Assembly: GCF_036320965.1 (NCBI RefSeq)
Contig: NC_092270.1
Location: 22,732,940 to 22,796,939 of the forward strand
DNA: 64,000 bases
Direction of reading: 5' to 3'
From: Panulirus ornatus
Taxonomy: Eukaryota; Arthropoda; Malacostraca; Decapoda; Palinuridae
Part shown: positions 10,367 through 22,130 of the stretch, piece after piece
Position numbering within the stretch: position 1 is the first letter of the stretch
How the letters are laid out: each line of letters begins with the position of its first letter
Translations under genes and position numbers: made by a program
Notes under the pieces: model-generated
Database searches by the model: none
What the model saw: only the letters and a program-made list of their open reading frames with translations
Told to the model about the DNA's origin: nothing

Positions 10367-11563
10367 ATGTGTGGTTTCAGAAGTGGTAGAGGATGTGTGG
10401 ATCAGGTGTTTGCTTTGAAGAATGTATGCGAGAAATACTTAGAAAAGCAAATGGATTTGTATGTAGCATTTATGGATCTGGAGAAGGCATATGATAGAGT
10501 TGATAGAGATGCTCTGTGGAAGGTATTAAGAATATATGGTGTGGGAGGCAAGTTGTTAGAAGCAGTGAAAAGTTTTTATCGAGGATGTAAGGCATGTGTA
10601 CGTGTAGGAAGAGAGGAAAGTGATTGGTTCTCAGTGAATGTAGGTTTGCGGCAGGGGTGTGTGATGTCTCCATGATTGTTTAATTTGTTTATGGATGGGG
10701 TTGTTAGGGAGGTAAATGCAAGAGTCTTGGAAAGAGGGGCAAGTATGAAGTCTGTTGGGGATGAGAGAGCTTGGGAAGTGAGTCAGTTGTTGTTCGCTGA
10801 TGATACAGCGCTGGTGGCGGATTCATGTGAGAAACTGCAGAAGCTGGTGACGGAGTTTGATAAAGTGTGTGGAAGAAGAAAGTTAAGAGTAAATGTGAAT
10901 AAGAGCAAGGTTATTAGGTACAGTAGGGTTGAGGGTCAAGTCAATTGGGAGGTGAGTTTGAATGGAGAAAAACTGGAGGAAGTGAAGTGTTTTAGATATC
11001 TGGGAGTGGATCTGTCAGCGGATGGAACCATGGAAGCGGAAGTGGATCATAGGGTGGGGGAGGGGGCGAAAATTTTGGGAGCCTTGAAAAATGTGTGGAA
11101 GTCGAGAACATTATCCCGGAAAGCAAAAATGGGTATGTTTGAAGGAATAGTAGTTCCAACAATGTTGTATGGTTGCGAGGCGTGGGCTATGGATAGAGTT
11201 GTGCGCAGGAGGATGGACGTGCTGGAAATGAGATGTTTGAGGACAATGTGTGGTGTGAGGTGGTTTGATCGAGTAAGTAACGTAAGGGTAAGAGAGATGT
11301 GTGGAAATAAAAAGAGCGTGGTTGAGAGAGCAGAAGAGGGTGTTTTGAAATGGTTTGGGCACATGGAGAGAATGAGTGAGGAAAGATTGACCAAGAGGAT
11401 ATATGTGTCGGAGGTGGAGGGAACGAGGAGAAGAGGGAGACCAAATTGGAGGTGGAAAGATGGAGTGAAAAGGATTTTGTGTGATCGGGGCTTGAACATG
11501 CAGGAGGGTGAAAGGAGGGCAAGGAATAGAGTGAATTGGAGCAATGTGGTATACAGGGGTTGA
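10367..11563 (+). pseudogene. LINE-1f reverse transcriptase core with one nonsense change (copy J)
   Basis: One reading frame runs through motifs A (FMDLEKAYDRVD), B (GLRQGCVMSP), C (LLFADDTALVADS) and the C-terminal domain. It is broken once: at 10673-10675 the Trp codon of SPWLFN is TGA. All else looks intact, so this is a young copy. Confidence 0.8.
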
Positions 11564-11771
11564 CGTGCTGTCAGTGGATTGAATCAAGGCATGTGAAGCG
11601 TCCGGGGTAAACCATGGAAAGCTGTGTAGGTATGTATATTTGCGTGTGTGGACGTGTGTATGTACATGTGTATGGGGGGGGGTTGGGCCATTTCTTTCGT
11701 CTGTTTCCTTGCGCTACCTCGCAAACGCGGGAGACAGCGACAAAGTATAAAAAAAAAAAAAAAAAAAAAAA
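10367..11771 (+). mobile_element. LINE-1f copy J, nested in copy I
   Basis: Starts within the RT at CGFRSGRGCVDQVF, reaches its stop at 11563, then has the short 3' UTR, the hairpin tail (11706-11745) and poly(A) 11749-11771. After it the sequence returns to the endonuclease of copy I. Confidence 0.85.
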
Positions 11772-12841
11772 TGTATGTAAGCAGGAGAGATGGCCAGAGA
11801 GCGTTACTAGATTACGTGTTAATTGATAGGCGCACAAAAGAGAGACTTTTGGATGTTAATGTGCTGAGAGTTGCAACTGGAGGGATGTTTGATCATTATC
11901 TTGTGGAGGTGAAGGTGAAGATTTGTAGAGTTTTTCAGAAAAGAAGAGAGAATGTTGGGGTGAAGAGAGTGGAGAGAGTAAGTGAGCTTGGGAAGGAGAC
12001 TTGTGTGAGGAAGTACCCGGAGAGACTGAGTACAGATTGGAAAAAGGTGAGAACAAAGGACTTAAGGGGAGTTGGGGAGAAAGGGATGTATTTAGGGAAG
12101 CAGTGATGGCTTGCGCAAAAGATGCTTGTGGCATGAGAAGCGTGGGAGGTGGGCAGATTAGAAAGGGTAGTGAGTGGTGGGATGAATGAGTAAGATTATT
12201 TGTGAAAGAGAAGAGAGAGGTATTTGGACGATTTTTGCAAGGAAATAATGCAAATCAGTGGGAGATGTATAAAAGAAAGAGGCAGGAGGTCAAGAGAAAG
12301 GTGAAGAGGCAAAAAAGAGGGCAAATGAGAGTTGGGGTGAGAGAGTATCATTAAATTTTAGGGAGAATAAAAAGATGTTTTGGAAGGAGGTAGATAAAGT
12401 GCATAAGACAAGGGAAGAAATGGGAACATCAGTGAAGGGGACAAATGGGGAGGTGATAACAAATAGTTGTGATGTGAGGAGATAGAGTGAGTATTTTGAA
12501 GGTTTGTTGAATGTGTTTGATGATAGAGTGGCACATATAGGGTGTTTTGGTCGAGGTGGTGTGCAGAGTGAGAGGGTTAGGGAGAATGATTTGGTAAACA
12601 GAGAAGAGGTAGTAAAAGCTTTGCGGGAGATGAAAGCCGGCAATGCAGCGGGTTTGGATGGTATTGCAGTGGAATTTATTAAAAAAAAGGGGGTGACTGT
12701 AGTGTTGACTGGTTGGGAAGGTTATTTAATGTATGTATGACTCATGGTGAGGTGCCTGAGGACTGGCAGAATGCTTGCATAGTGCCATTGTACAAAGGCA
12801 AAGGCAATGAGAGTTAGTGCTCAAATTGCAGAGGTATAAGC

Positions 12842-13255
12842 TTGTTGAGTATTCCTGGGAAATTATATGGGAGGGTGTTGATTGAGAGGGTGAAGGCATG
12901 TACAGAGCATCAGATTGGGGAAGAGCAGTGTGGTTTCAGAAGTGGTAGGGGATGTGTGGATCAGGTGTTTGCTTTGAAGAATGTATGTGAGAAATACTTA
13001 GAAAAGCAAATGGATTTGTATGTAGCATTTATGGATCTGGAGAAGGCATATGATAGAGTTGATAGAGATGCTCTGTGGAAGGTATTAAGAATATATGGTG
13101 TTGGAGGTAAGTTGTTAGAAGCAGTGAAAAGTTTTTATCGAGGATGTAAGGCATGTGTACATGTAGGAAGAGAGGAAAGTGATTGGTTTTCAGTGAATGT
13201 TGGTTTGCGGCAGGGACGTGTGATGTCTCCATGGTTGTTTAATTTGATTGAATAA
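12842..13255 (+). pseudogene. LINE-1f RT fragment with motifs A and B (copy I)
   Basis: A 137-aa open piece from LSIPGKLYGRVLIERVKACTE to GLRQGRVMSPWLFNL, including FMDLEKAYDRVD. It ends at the deletion that removes the FADD box. Confidence 0.75.
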
Positions 13256-13328
13256 GTAATGAAAGGGTAAGAGAGATGTGTGGTAATTTGATTGAATAAG
13301 TAAGGAAAAGGTAAGAGAGATGTGTAGT
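13241..13328 (+). repeat. 44-bp tandem duplication at the copy I deletion point
   Basis: A unit starting AATTTGATTGAATAAGTAA and ending AAGAGAGATGTGT-GT occurs twice in a row, right at the join of the internal deletion. This suggests the deletion and duplication arose in one repair event. Confidence 0.7.
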
Positions 13329-14030
13329 AATAAAAAGAGTCTGGTTGAGAGAGCAGAAGAGGGTGTTTTGAAATGGTTTGGTCACATGTAGAGAATGAGT
13401 GAGGAAAGATTGACAAAGAGAATATATGTGTCAGAGGTGGAGGGAACGAGGAGAAGTGGGAGACCAATTTGGAGGTGAAAAGATGTAGTGAAAAAGATTT
13501 TGAGTGATCAGGGCTTGAACATGCAGGAGGGTGAAAGGCGTGCAAGGAATAGAGTGAATTGGAACGATGTGGTATACCGGGGTCGACGTGCTGTCAATGG
13601 ATTGAACCAGGGCATATGAAGCGTCTGGGGTGAACCATGGAAAGCTTTGTGGGGCCTGGATGTGGAAAGGGAGCTGTGGTTTCGGTGCATTATACATGAC
13701 AGCTAGAGACTGAGTGTGAACAAATGTGGCCTTTGTTGTCTTTTCCCAGCGCTTCCTCGCGCACATACGGAGTGAGGGGGTTGTCATTTCATGTGTGGCG
13801 GGGTGACAATGGGAATGAATAAGGCCAGACAGTATGAATTATGTACACGGTGTCTGTGTGTGTATATATATGTATATGTTGTGATGTATAGGTATGTATA
13901 TGTGCTGTGTGTGGACGTGTATGTATAAACATGTGTATGTGGGTGGGTAGGGCCTTTCTTTCGTCTGTATCCTTAAGCTAGCTTGCTAATGCAGGAGACA
14001 GCGACAAAGTATAATAAAATAATAAAAATA

Positions 14031-15715
14031 AAGTGTGTCGAGTATTCATGGGAAATTATATGGGAGGGTATTGGTCGTGAGGGTCAAGGCATGTACAGAG
14101 CACCAGATTAGGGAGGAGCAGTGTGGTTTCAGAAGTGGTAGAGGATGTATGGATCATGGTTTTGCTTTGAAGAATGTATGAGAGAAATCTTAGAAAACCA
14201 AATGGATTTGTATGTATCATTCATGGGTCTGGAGAAGGCATATGATAGAGTTGATAGAGATGATCTGTGTAAGGTATTAAGAGTATATGGTGTGGGAGGT
14301 AAGTTGCTAGAAGCAGTGAAAAGTTTTTATCAAGGATGTAAGGTATGTGTACGAGTAGGAAGAGAGGAAAGCGAGTAGTTACCAGTGAATGTCGGTTTGC
14401 GGCAGGGGTGTGTGATGTCTCCCTGGTTGTTTAAATTGTTTATGGATGGGGTTTTTAGGAGGTGAATGCAAGAGTTTTGGAAAGAGGGGCAAGTATGCAG
14501 TCTGTTGTGGATGAGATGGCTTGGGAAGTGAGTCAGTTGTTGTTCGCTGATGATGCGGCGCTGGTGGCTGATTCAGATGAGAAACTGCAGAAGCTGGAGT
14601 TTGGTAAGGTGTGTGAAAGAAGAATGTTGAGAGTAACTGTGAATAAGAACAAGGTTATTGGGTTCAGGAGGGTTGAGGGACAAGTCAATTGGGAGGTAAG
14701 TTTGAATGGAGAAAAACTGGAGGAAGTGAAGTGTTTTAGATATCTGGGAGTGGATTTAGCAGCGGATGGAACCATGGAAGTGGAAGTGAGTCACAGGGTG
14801 GTGGAGGGGGCAAAGGTTCTGGGAGTGTTGAAGAATGTCTGGAAGGCGAGAACGTTATCTCGGAAAGCAAAAATGGGTATGTTTGAAGGAATAGTGGTTC
14901 CAACAGTGTTAGATGGTTGTGAGGCATGGGCACTAGGTAGGGTTGTGCAGAGGAGAGTGGATGTGTTGGAAATGAGATGTTTAGGGACAATATGTGGTGT
15001 GACGTGGTTTGATCGAGTAAGTAATGAAAGGGTAAGAGAGGTGTGTGGTAATAAAAAGAGTGTGGTTGAGAGTGCAGAAGAGGGTGTATTGAAATGGTTT
15101 GGTCACTTGGAGAGAATGAGTGGGGAAAGATTGACAAAGAGGATATATGTCTCAGAAGTGGGAGACCAAATTGGAGGTGGAAGAATGGAGTGAAAAAGAT
15201 TTTGAGCAATCGGGGCCTGAACATACAGGAGGGTGAAAGGCATTCAAGGAATAGAGTGAATTAGAACAATGTGGTCTAGCGGTGTTGACGTGCTGTCAAT
15301 GAATTGAACCAGGGCATGTGAAGCACCTGGGGTAAACCATGGAGAGTTTCTTGGGGCCTGGATGTGGAAAGGGAGGTGTGGTTTCGGTGCATTACACATG
15401 ACCGCTAGAGTCTGAATGTGGACGAATGTGGCCTTTGTTGTTCTTTCCTAGTGCTGCCTTGTATGCACACGGGGAGGTGGGGTGTCATTTCATGTGTGAT
15501 GGGGTGGTTGTGGGAATGGATGAAGGCAGCATGTATGAATATCTATATGTCTGTTTATGTATATGTTGAAATGTATAGGTATATATATGTGCGTTTGTGG
15601 GCATTTATGTATATACATGTGTATGTGGGTGGGTTGGGCCATTCTTTCGTCTGTTTCCCTGCACTCCCTCGCTAATGCAGGAGACAATGACAAAGTATAA
15701 TAGATAAAATATGAA
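14031..15715 (+). mobile_element. LINE-1f copy K, older, long 3' UTR
   Basis: Plus-strand LINE that starts at the GTTGAGTATTCC point of the RT. The frames are broken (14145-14378, with motif A as FMGLEKAYDRVD; 14462-15193, with LLFADDAALVADS, DGCEAW, KWFGHLERM). The long 3' UTR is 15290-15640, and the tail is decayed (CTCCCTCGCTAATGCAGGAGACAATG). Confidence 0.8.
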
Positions 15716-15739
15716 TATATAGATAGACTTTATTTTGCC

Positions 15740-16915
15740 TGGTTCATGGCAGTAACAGAACATCGCACTGTTCCAGTCCACTCTATTCGATGCATGCCCC
15801 TAACCCCCATGAATGTTTATGCCCTAGTATCTCAGAGCCTCTTTCTTTCCATTCTTCTTCTCAGTGTCCTCTTCCCCTTTGCTCCCACCAATTCTGAGAT
15901 GTGTATCCTCTTTGTCTATTTTCAGTCATCCTCTCCATTTGTCCAAACCATTTCTTCACACCCTTGTCAGCTCTCATAGTCATACTCTCCTACCACATCT
16001 ATTTTACACTGTCTTTCCACACATGATAACTACTTTCACACCAAACTGCAGACTGAGGCATGTCATTTCTTTTACATCCATCCTTTTTCATTCTTTTTCA
16101 TTCAGGGCCCAAACTTCATATCCATACAACACTGTTGGGACTACTGAACCTTCCATTGTGCCCATCTTTTCCCTGACATACAGTGATCTCTCCTGCACAC
16201 TCCTCAGTGCAATCTTAACCTCTCTCCCACCGTACAGTTCGCTTGAGCCTTCATAATTCCATTTGCTACCAAGTCCACTCCCTGACATTTAATGTACTTC
16301 ATTTTCTCTGGGTCCTTTCCTTTTCAGACTTACTATCAAACCATCCTTTGTCATCCCCTTGCAGCATCTCATCATCTTACTTTCATTCTTATTCTCTCAT
16401 ATCCTTCTTTTAAACAACAATCCCAACTCTCAGGTGTTTCTAGAGTTTTTCTCTCAAACCTGCCTCCATAAGTTGTCATGAGCAAACAGCTGTTGATTCG
16501 CATCCCTTACTACCTTCACCTTAAGTATGCCATAGCCCAGTGGCATCGAAGCTACATCTCTTCCTTGTATATGAACTGACTGTTCTGTCTTCTGTCTCAT
16601 TCTTGTGTCTCCCCTGACAATGTATACCACATTGTTCCAATCCACTCTGTTCCATGCATACTTTTCACCCTGATCACTCAAAATCTTTTTCTTATTCTTT
16701 TCGTATATATCAGGTATTTGTCAGCCACAGGAATCATAATGAGATATTTTCCATGATTATTTCATGTATAGAAGTGTTTCATTTGGTTATATTACAGTTT
16801 TAACAGAAATTTTTTTTTTTTGTCCCCCAGTTCTCAAACCTTTGCATTTACCTCCCACACCATCCTGTCTATAAACAGATGGAACAACCAATGTAGCATC
16901 ACACATCCCTGACAC
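15740..16915 (-). mobile_element. Divergent LINE-1f relative L
   Basis: Minus-strand relic encoding GSVVPTVLYGYEVWALN-like C-terminal text (16088-16190). It is more diverged than the other copies and has a different ending (ALNEKE), which suggests a sister family. A further scrap at 16830-16915 corresponds to the region before FADD. A piece of a Penelope-associated repeat is embedded at about 16525-16618. Confidence 0.6.
16525..16618 (+). repeat. Fragment of the Penelope-associated foldback repeat
   Basis: The segment with CGAAGCTACATCTCTTCC, TGTATATGAACTGACTG and TTGTGTCTCCCCTGA matches the right arm of the foldback at 52294-52616 in the same order and orientation. Confidence 0.55.
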
Positions 16916-17835
16916 TTTTTTATTATACCACTTGAGGTTGGTTTGTGCTAATGAGTTCATTGTTTGTTTCTGTTGCCACTTCACATAGAAAAGACAGTTA
17001 GATATTTGAAAAAAAGTCTTTTCAGATGCATATTTGATTGAAACATTAGTTTCATCAATCATATAGATACATCATGCAGAAACTTTGTATTAAGTACTCT
17101 TATTTCAGTGCAGTTCATTAACATTTTATTTCTTTACAGTACTGGCTTGTGGAATATCCTCACTAGCATCTGGAGAAGTACCCTTGAAATCTCATCACAG
17201 CTTGTTAATGCACAATCGGTTATGAATTGCTTCTTCTTTTCAAGAATAAAGTAACTGCTATGAGTTATTATTTCAACCTAGAACCTCACTTTTATAAATT
17301 CACTTCAAAAATGTTCCTTGATTAAAAAAGAATAGTATACTAGTAAATTTTTATTTTACCAAATCTTTTTTAGAAATGTAGTGGGTCATATCAATAGACG
17401 TAAAACTAAAGAGGTGGTGATTATAAGCCTTTTTTCTCAGAGCATGAAGAAATTAGTCTCCTTTTCACACATAAGAAGTTCTTTGACATGGCTTATAACT
17501 TGTTTGGAGACAAACTGGATCCTGTTTTCGAACAGAAATTCAATCAGTCCAGGATCCAGTCAAAAAAGGAAAAATCCGGGAAGATATGCAGTTAAGAATT
17601 ATGATTATTGCATACTTTATAGCTACGTGTTTTGTATCACCTGTGCTACATGAACATTTTTGCAACTGTTCTTCTGAGCCAGTTATTGTGAGCACTAGTT
17701 CTTGACATTAAATGTGCCACACTACAAGAAGTCTTCAGGTAAAGCAGCCGTGTCTTAACCAGGCTTAGGACTGTCTGCTACACTTAACCCTTAAATGGAG
17801 ACATTTGGATATATCCAATTAAAATATTTGATTAT
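16916..17835. other. AT-rich sequence, no feature recognised
   Basis: No convincing gene, element end or RNA gene. A short open frame at 17381-17653 has no recognisable motif and is probably chance. Confidence 0.5.
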
Positions 17836-18420
17836 ACTTAATTGATGGATTTGTATGTAGCATTTATGGACTTGGAGAAGGCGTATGATAGAATTGATAG
17901 AGATGCTCTGCGGAGGGTATTAAGAGAATATGGTGTGGGAGGCAAGTTGCTAGAAGCAGTGAAAAGTTTTATTGAGGATTTAAGGCATGTGTACGAGTAG
18001 GAAGAGAGGAAAGTGATTGGTTCCCAGTGAATGTTGGTTTGCGGTAGGGGTGCATGATGTCTCCATGGTTGTTTAATTTGTTCATGGATGGGGTTGTTAG
18101 GGAGGTGAATGCAAGAGTTTTGGAGAGAGGGGCAAGTATGCAGTCTGTTGTGAATAGTAGGGCTTGGGAAGTGAGTCAGTTGTTGTTCGCTGATGATACA
18201 GCACTGGTGGCTGATTCGAGTGAGAAACTGCAGAAGCTGGTGACCGAGTTTGGTAAAGTGTGTGAAAGAGGAAAGCTGAGAGTAAATGTGAATAAGAGCT
18301 AGTTTATTAGGTACATTAGGGTTGAGGGACAAGTCAATTGGGAGGTAATTTGAATGGAGAAAAACTGGAGGAAGTGAAGTGTTTTAGATATCTGGGAGTG
18401 GATTTTGCAGTGGATGCTGT
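17836..18420 (+). mobile_element. LINE-1f copy M, RT core fragment
   Basis: Internal piece of the RT from MDLYVAFMDLEKAYDRID to the LGVDFAVD segment. It has a frameshift in the KSFYRG region and a stop before MSPWLFN. Both ends are truncated and there is no 3' tail. Confidence 0.8.
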
Positions 18421-18599
18421 GACAATAAATCTTTCAAGTAAGGAAATTTAGCTAATGTATGTTATTTTCAACCATAGAAATTGATGTACATAAACTGATA
18501 ATAGAATAGTACTCTAAGGATTAGTACTGGCTTTTTCATACACCTAGCTTTACTGATGTTTTTACATGAGATCAGTGCCAACTAGTTCATACTTTTTCT

Positions 18600-18699
18600 G
18601 CTTTTTGGGGATAGGGGATGAAGAATACTTCCCACATATTCCCTGCGTGTCGTAGAAGGCGACTAAAAGGGGAGGGAGCGGGGGGGCTGGAAATCCTCC

Positions 18700-18730
<31 letters not shown>

Positions 18731-18855
18731 CCAAAAGAAGGAACAGAGTGGGGCCAGGCGAGGATATTCCACAAAGGCCCAGTCCTCTGTTCTTAATGCT
18801 ACCTCGCTAACGCGGGAAATGGCGAATAGTTTAAAAGAAAAGAAAAAGTATTGAA
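18600..18855 (+). mobile_element. SINE1, full-looking copy
   Basis: About 250 bp. The start is GGGGATAGGGGATGAAGAATAC, then CCCTGCGTGTCGTAGAAGGCGACTAAAAGGGGAGG, an internal T-run (18702-18730), CCAAAAGAAGGAACAGAG, GGCCCAGTCCTCTGTTC, and a 3' hairpin region (CTACCTCGCTAACGCGGGAAATGGCG) with an A-rich tail. I could not find convincing tRNA A and B boxes, so its promoter type is unknown. Confidence 0.75.
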
Positions 18856-19420
18856 AGCATTGCAAAAATAGATATCATTTGCACATCTGGAAGATAGATA
18901 TACTGTAGTTTAGAAGAGAAACTAAGTTCTTCCTGTTCTTGAATCAGTGATGAAGTTAGTGATGTTTTTCAAAAAACATCTCCCTTTAGCAAACCTGGAA
19001 CATTGGAGGATAACTTTGACCCTAATTTCTCAGAATATTGATATGTCCGAGTGAATATAGGAGTAACAGTTCCAGTATTTTCTGCATATTATAAGAGGCA
19101 AACAATGGGCGGGAATAAGATGGCTAGAAGAAGATCCAAGCAAGGATTCCTCCTCAAAGGCTCATGAAGAAGGGATGTCTGAATGTGCATATATAAACAG
19201 AATGAGAAAGGCGAGGGAGAGGCATTTTTTGATGCGAGGAACCCGGGTGATCTGGCTAGAGTTAAACTAAGTTGAAGAGAAAGAGTGTAGAATGGTTTGG
19301 GAGGTAAAGTTTTAGATTAGTATTAGGGCAGCTGCAAAGAAAATGTTGACACTTTTCATTAAGTAGGAGTTCTTTGACTGTGTTATGAAGTACAACAAAG
19401 TTGGTTCAAGATTGATATTG
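18856..19420. other. No feature recognised
   Basis: Low-complexity AT-rich text. No conserved reading frame or known repeat was seen. Confidence 0.4.
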
Positions 19421-21865
19421 GTTGGAAGGAAAGTAGAGTTCAGGTATGAATGATTGTTAGTGCTTGAGCACCTGGTAGTGAGGAGTAGATATGAAAAGGG
19501 TTACTTTTTATGAGGTGTTTGAGTTACTGCTTCGGCAGTTTTAATGCGTGGGAATGAATCTTGACAGATGATCTGAATGTAAGGGTAGGTGATGTGGCTC
19601 TTTAGGGTATGATTTAGGGGGCATAGGGTACCTTGTGTACTTCAAAATGAGCAAGAGCTTGCAGAGATGTGTCATGAAAGGGATTGGTGATCCGAGTACA
19701 TGGTTTAGAGAAAATGTGCTTGGTACATGGGAAAGTGGGGTTAAAGGTCATTGGGTATTGTTGGATTGTATGCTAATTAAAAGGTATGCAGAAAAGTTGT
19801 TAGATGTATAGGGGTGGAGGCAAGTGTGGAAGATTGTTGAGGTTTTAGGAAAAGACTCAGCAATGTTTGTGCAAATTGGTGAAGGTGAGTGAGTCAGGAA
19901 AAAGTGCTGTGTGCAGAAACAGCAAGAGAAGTTAAGTGAAGAGGGTCATAGGTTGAGATGCAAATGCAACAAGAAGAGTATATGAGAAGTAGAGGGTATT
20001 TAAGGAATCAGGACTTGTGAATATGGATGAAGTGTGTGGCATGAGGAAGGTAGGACTTAGGCATATCAGATATGGTAGTGAGTTGTGGGATAAAGAGATT
20101 AGATTGCTAAAGTAGAAAAGAATTATATAAGGATTGTATCTTGAGGGAAGGAGGGTGAATAATTGAGAAGTGTACAAGAGAAAGCAGAAGGAAGTTATGA
20201 GAAAGGAGGGAGCTGAAAAAGAGGTCCTACGAGACAGGCTGACAAATATTTATGAACTTAGGGAAGACTGCAAAAATATCTTGTAAAGAAGAATAGTGTG
20301 AGGTAAAAAGACAATTGGGAGCAGCAGTAAAGGGAACAGATGAGAGAATGGTAACATGCTAAGATGAAAAAGGGATGGAATGAGTAATTTGGACTCGTGA
20401 AGTGTGAGATAACAGGTGACTTATGTGATGTGTTTGGGCTGAGATAGCATGCAGTGAGAGCTCTAGTGAATGATTTGATGAAGAGAGCTGAAGAAAGCTT
20501 TGTGAAAGACGAAGTGTGGCAAACTAACAGATGCAGATCTGCTTTTCTAGAAAGGGGTCTGTACTGTTGTTTGATTATTTTATCAAACTATTCACTATGT
20601 ATATGGTCCAAAATGAGGTGATTAAGGACTAGCAGAATGCATGTACAATTCTCATATGAAAGACAGTGGGCATGAAAGTGAATGTTCGAATTTCAGAGGT
20701 AAAAGACAATGAAGCATATTTTGTAAGATGTATAGGATGGTACTGGCATGCACAGCATATCTGACGGGAGGAGAATTATAGCTTCAGGGGAGTTAGGGAT
20801 ATGTAAACCAGTTGTTTTGTTTCTAAGGATATGTGAGACCTACCGATAGAAACAGAGTGAATTCATCAGTAAATGGGGTTAAGGGATCTGGAGAAGAGCA
20901 TGATAGGCTTGACAGAAAGGCCTTGTGTAAGGTGCTGCAAATATATGGGTTGAATGGGAACTAACTAAATGCATTTAAGGTGGTTTTACTAAGGGAGTTT
21001 TACATGTGTTCACTTAGGGAGGAGGTTGGGTGGTTCTCTGTGAAGGAATGTTTACATCAAGGACATGTTAGTTAGGGAGTGACTTTGAATGGAGAAAAAT
21101 AAGAGCAAGTGAAGTGTCTTATATTTGGAAGTTGACACAGCAGCAAATAAAAGCGGAAATCCATTACAGGGTTGGTGAGGGGGCGAAGGTTCTGGGAGCA
21201 CTGAAGAATGTGTGAAGAGAAAATTTGTTATCCGGGAGGGCAGAATTGGGTATGTTTGAAGGTATAGTAGTGCCAACAATCTTATATGGATGCAAGGCAT
21301 GCTTTATAGATAAGGATGTGTGAAGGATGGTGCATATGTAGGAAATCCATTTGAGGACTATGTGGTGTGATGTGTCTTGGTCATCTAAACAATAAAAGGT
21401 TAAGAGAGAGGTGTGGTAAGTAGCTGAGGTCTGAGGAGAGTGTGCTAAAATAGTTTGCACTTATAGTGAGAATGAGTGAGAAAGGTTAACAGAGGATATA
21501 TGTGTCAGAAGTGGAGGGAATGATAAGAGGGAGACCAAATTTGAGATGGAAGGGTGGAGTGAAAAACAATTGGAGTGATTGAGGCCTGAACATGCAGGAG
21601 AGTGAAAGATGTGCACAGGATAGAGTGAATAGAAGCAGTTTGGTATACAGGGTTAGACATGTTGCCAATGGACGGAACAAGGGCATGTGAAGTGGCCCGG
21701 GTAAATCATGGGAAGGTCTGTGGGGTCAGGTTGTTGACAGGGAGCAGTGGTTTCTGTGCATTTTACATGACAGCTAGAGAGTGGATGTTAGCGAATGTGG
21801 CCTTTGTCTGTTCTTGGTGCAACCTCATTAATGCAGGAAAAGGTGAAGTATGAAAAAAAAAAAAA
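19420..21865 (+). mobile_element. Old LINE-1f relative O1, near full length
   Basis: Plus-strand relic: endonuclease-like text from about 19440 (GAGCACCTGGTAGTGAGG matching the TYAPG region), linker 19850-20300, and RT-like text 20460-21060. A break follows in which the FADD region is missing. The C-terminal part is 21070-21650, then a 3' UTR with CATGACAGCTAGAGAGTGG, a decayed hairpin (CAACCTCATTAATGCAGG) and poly(A) at about 21853-21865. Stops occur in all frames. Confidence 0.65.
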
Positions 21866-21879
21866 AGGAGGGAGGGGAG

Positions 21880-22099
21880 AGCTGAAGTGAGTTGGAATAA
21901 AGGTTCGGGAGCACTGAAAAATGTGTGAAAAGAGTTCATTATCTAGGAGGGCAATAATGGATGCTTGAAGGTAAAGTAGCCCCAACAATCTTGTATGGAT
22001 GCTGGGCAAGCAGTATAGATAAGGATGTGCAGAGGAGGGTGGAAATGTTTGAGGACAATATGTGGTGAGGTGGTTTGATTAAGTGATAGATGGATAAGA

Positions 22100-22103
<4 letters not shown>
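21880..22103 (+). mobile_element. Old LINE-1f relative O2, left part
   Basis: A C-terminal RT relic (AAGGTTCGGGAGCACTG, ATCTTGTATGGATGC, AGGTGGTTTGATTAAGT) interrupted at TAAGAAAGA by copy N. It resumes at 23069. Confidence 0.65.
22095..22103. repeat. Target-site duplication, left copy (copy N)
   Basis: TAAGAAAGA occurs here and at 23069-23077, exactly flanking LINE copy N. Removing the insertion restores the O2 segment. Confidence 0.85.

Positions 22104-22130
<27 letters not shown>

Larger units (their letters stand above)
11772..14030 (+). mobile_element. LINE-1f copy I, remainder, with internal deletion
   Basis: Continues the endonuclease end (ALLDYVLIDRRTKERLLDVN), linker and RT N-terminus through several frameshifts (open pieces 11772-12106, 12504-12740, 12842-13255). 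At about 13245 sequence after MSPWLFNL is deleted, rejoining near RVSNERVREMCGN. Motif C and about 200 residues are therefore gone. A long-form 3' UTR (13580-13990) and a degenerate hairpin tail follow, ending in an A-rich tail near 14030. Confidence 0.8.

Noticed and set aside
18600..18855. tRNA-derived head in SINE1
   Set aside because: No convincing A box or B box could be placed. The GGCTGGAAATCC segment is only loosely similar to a B box.
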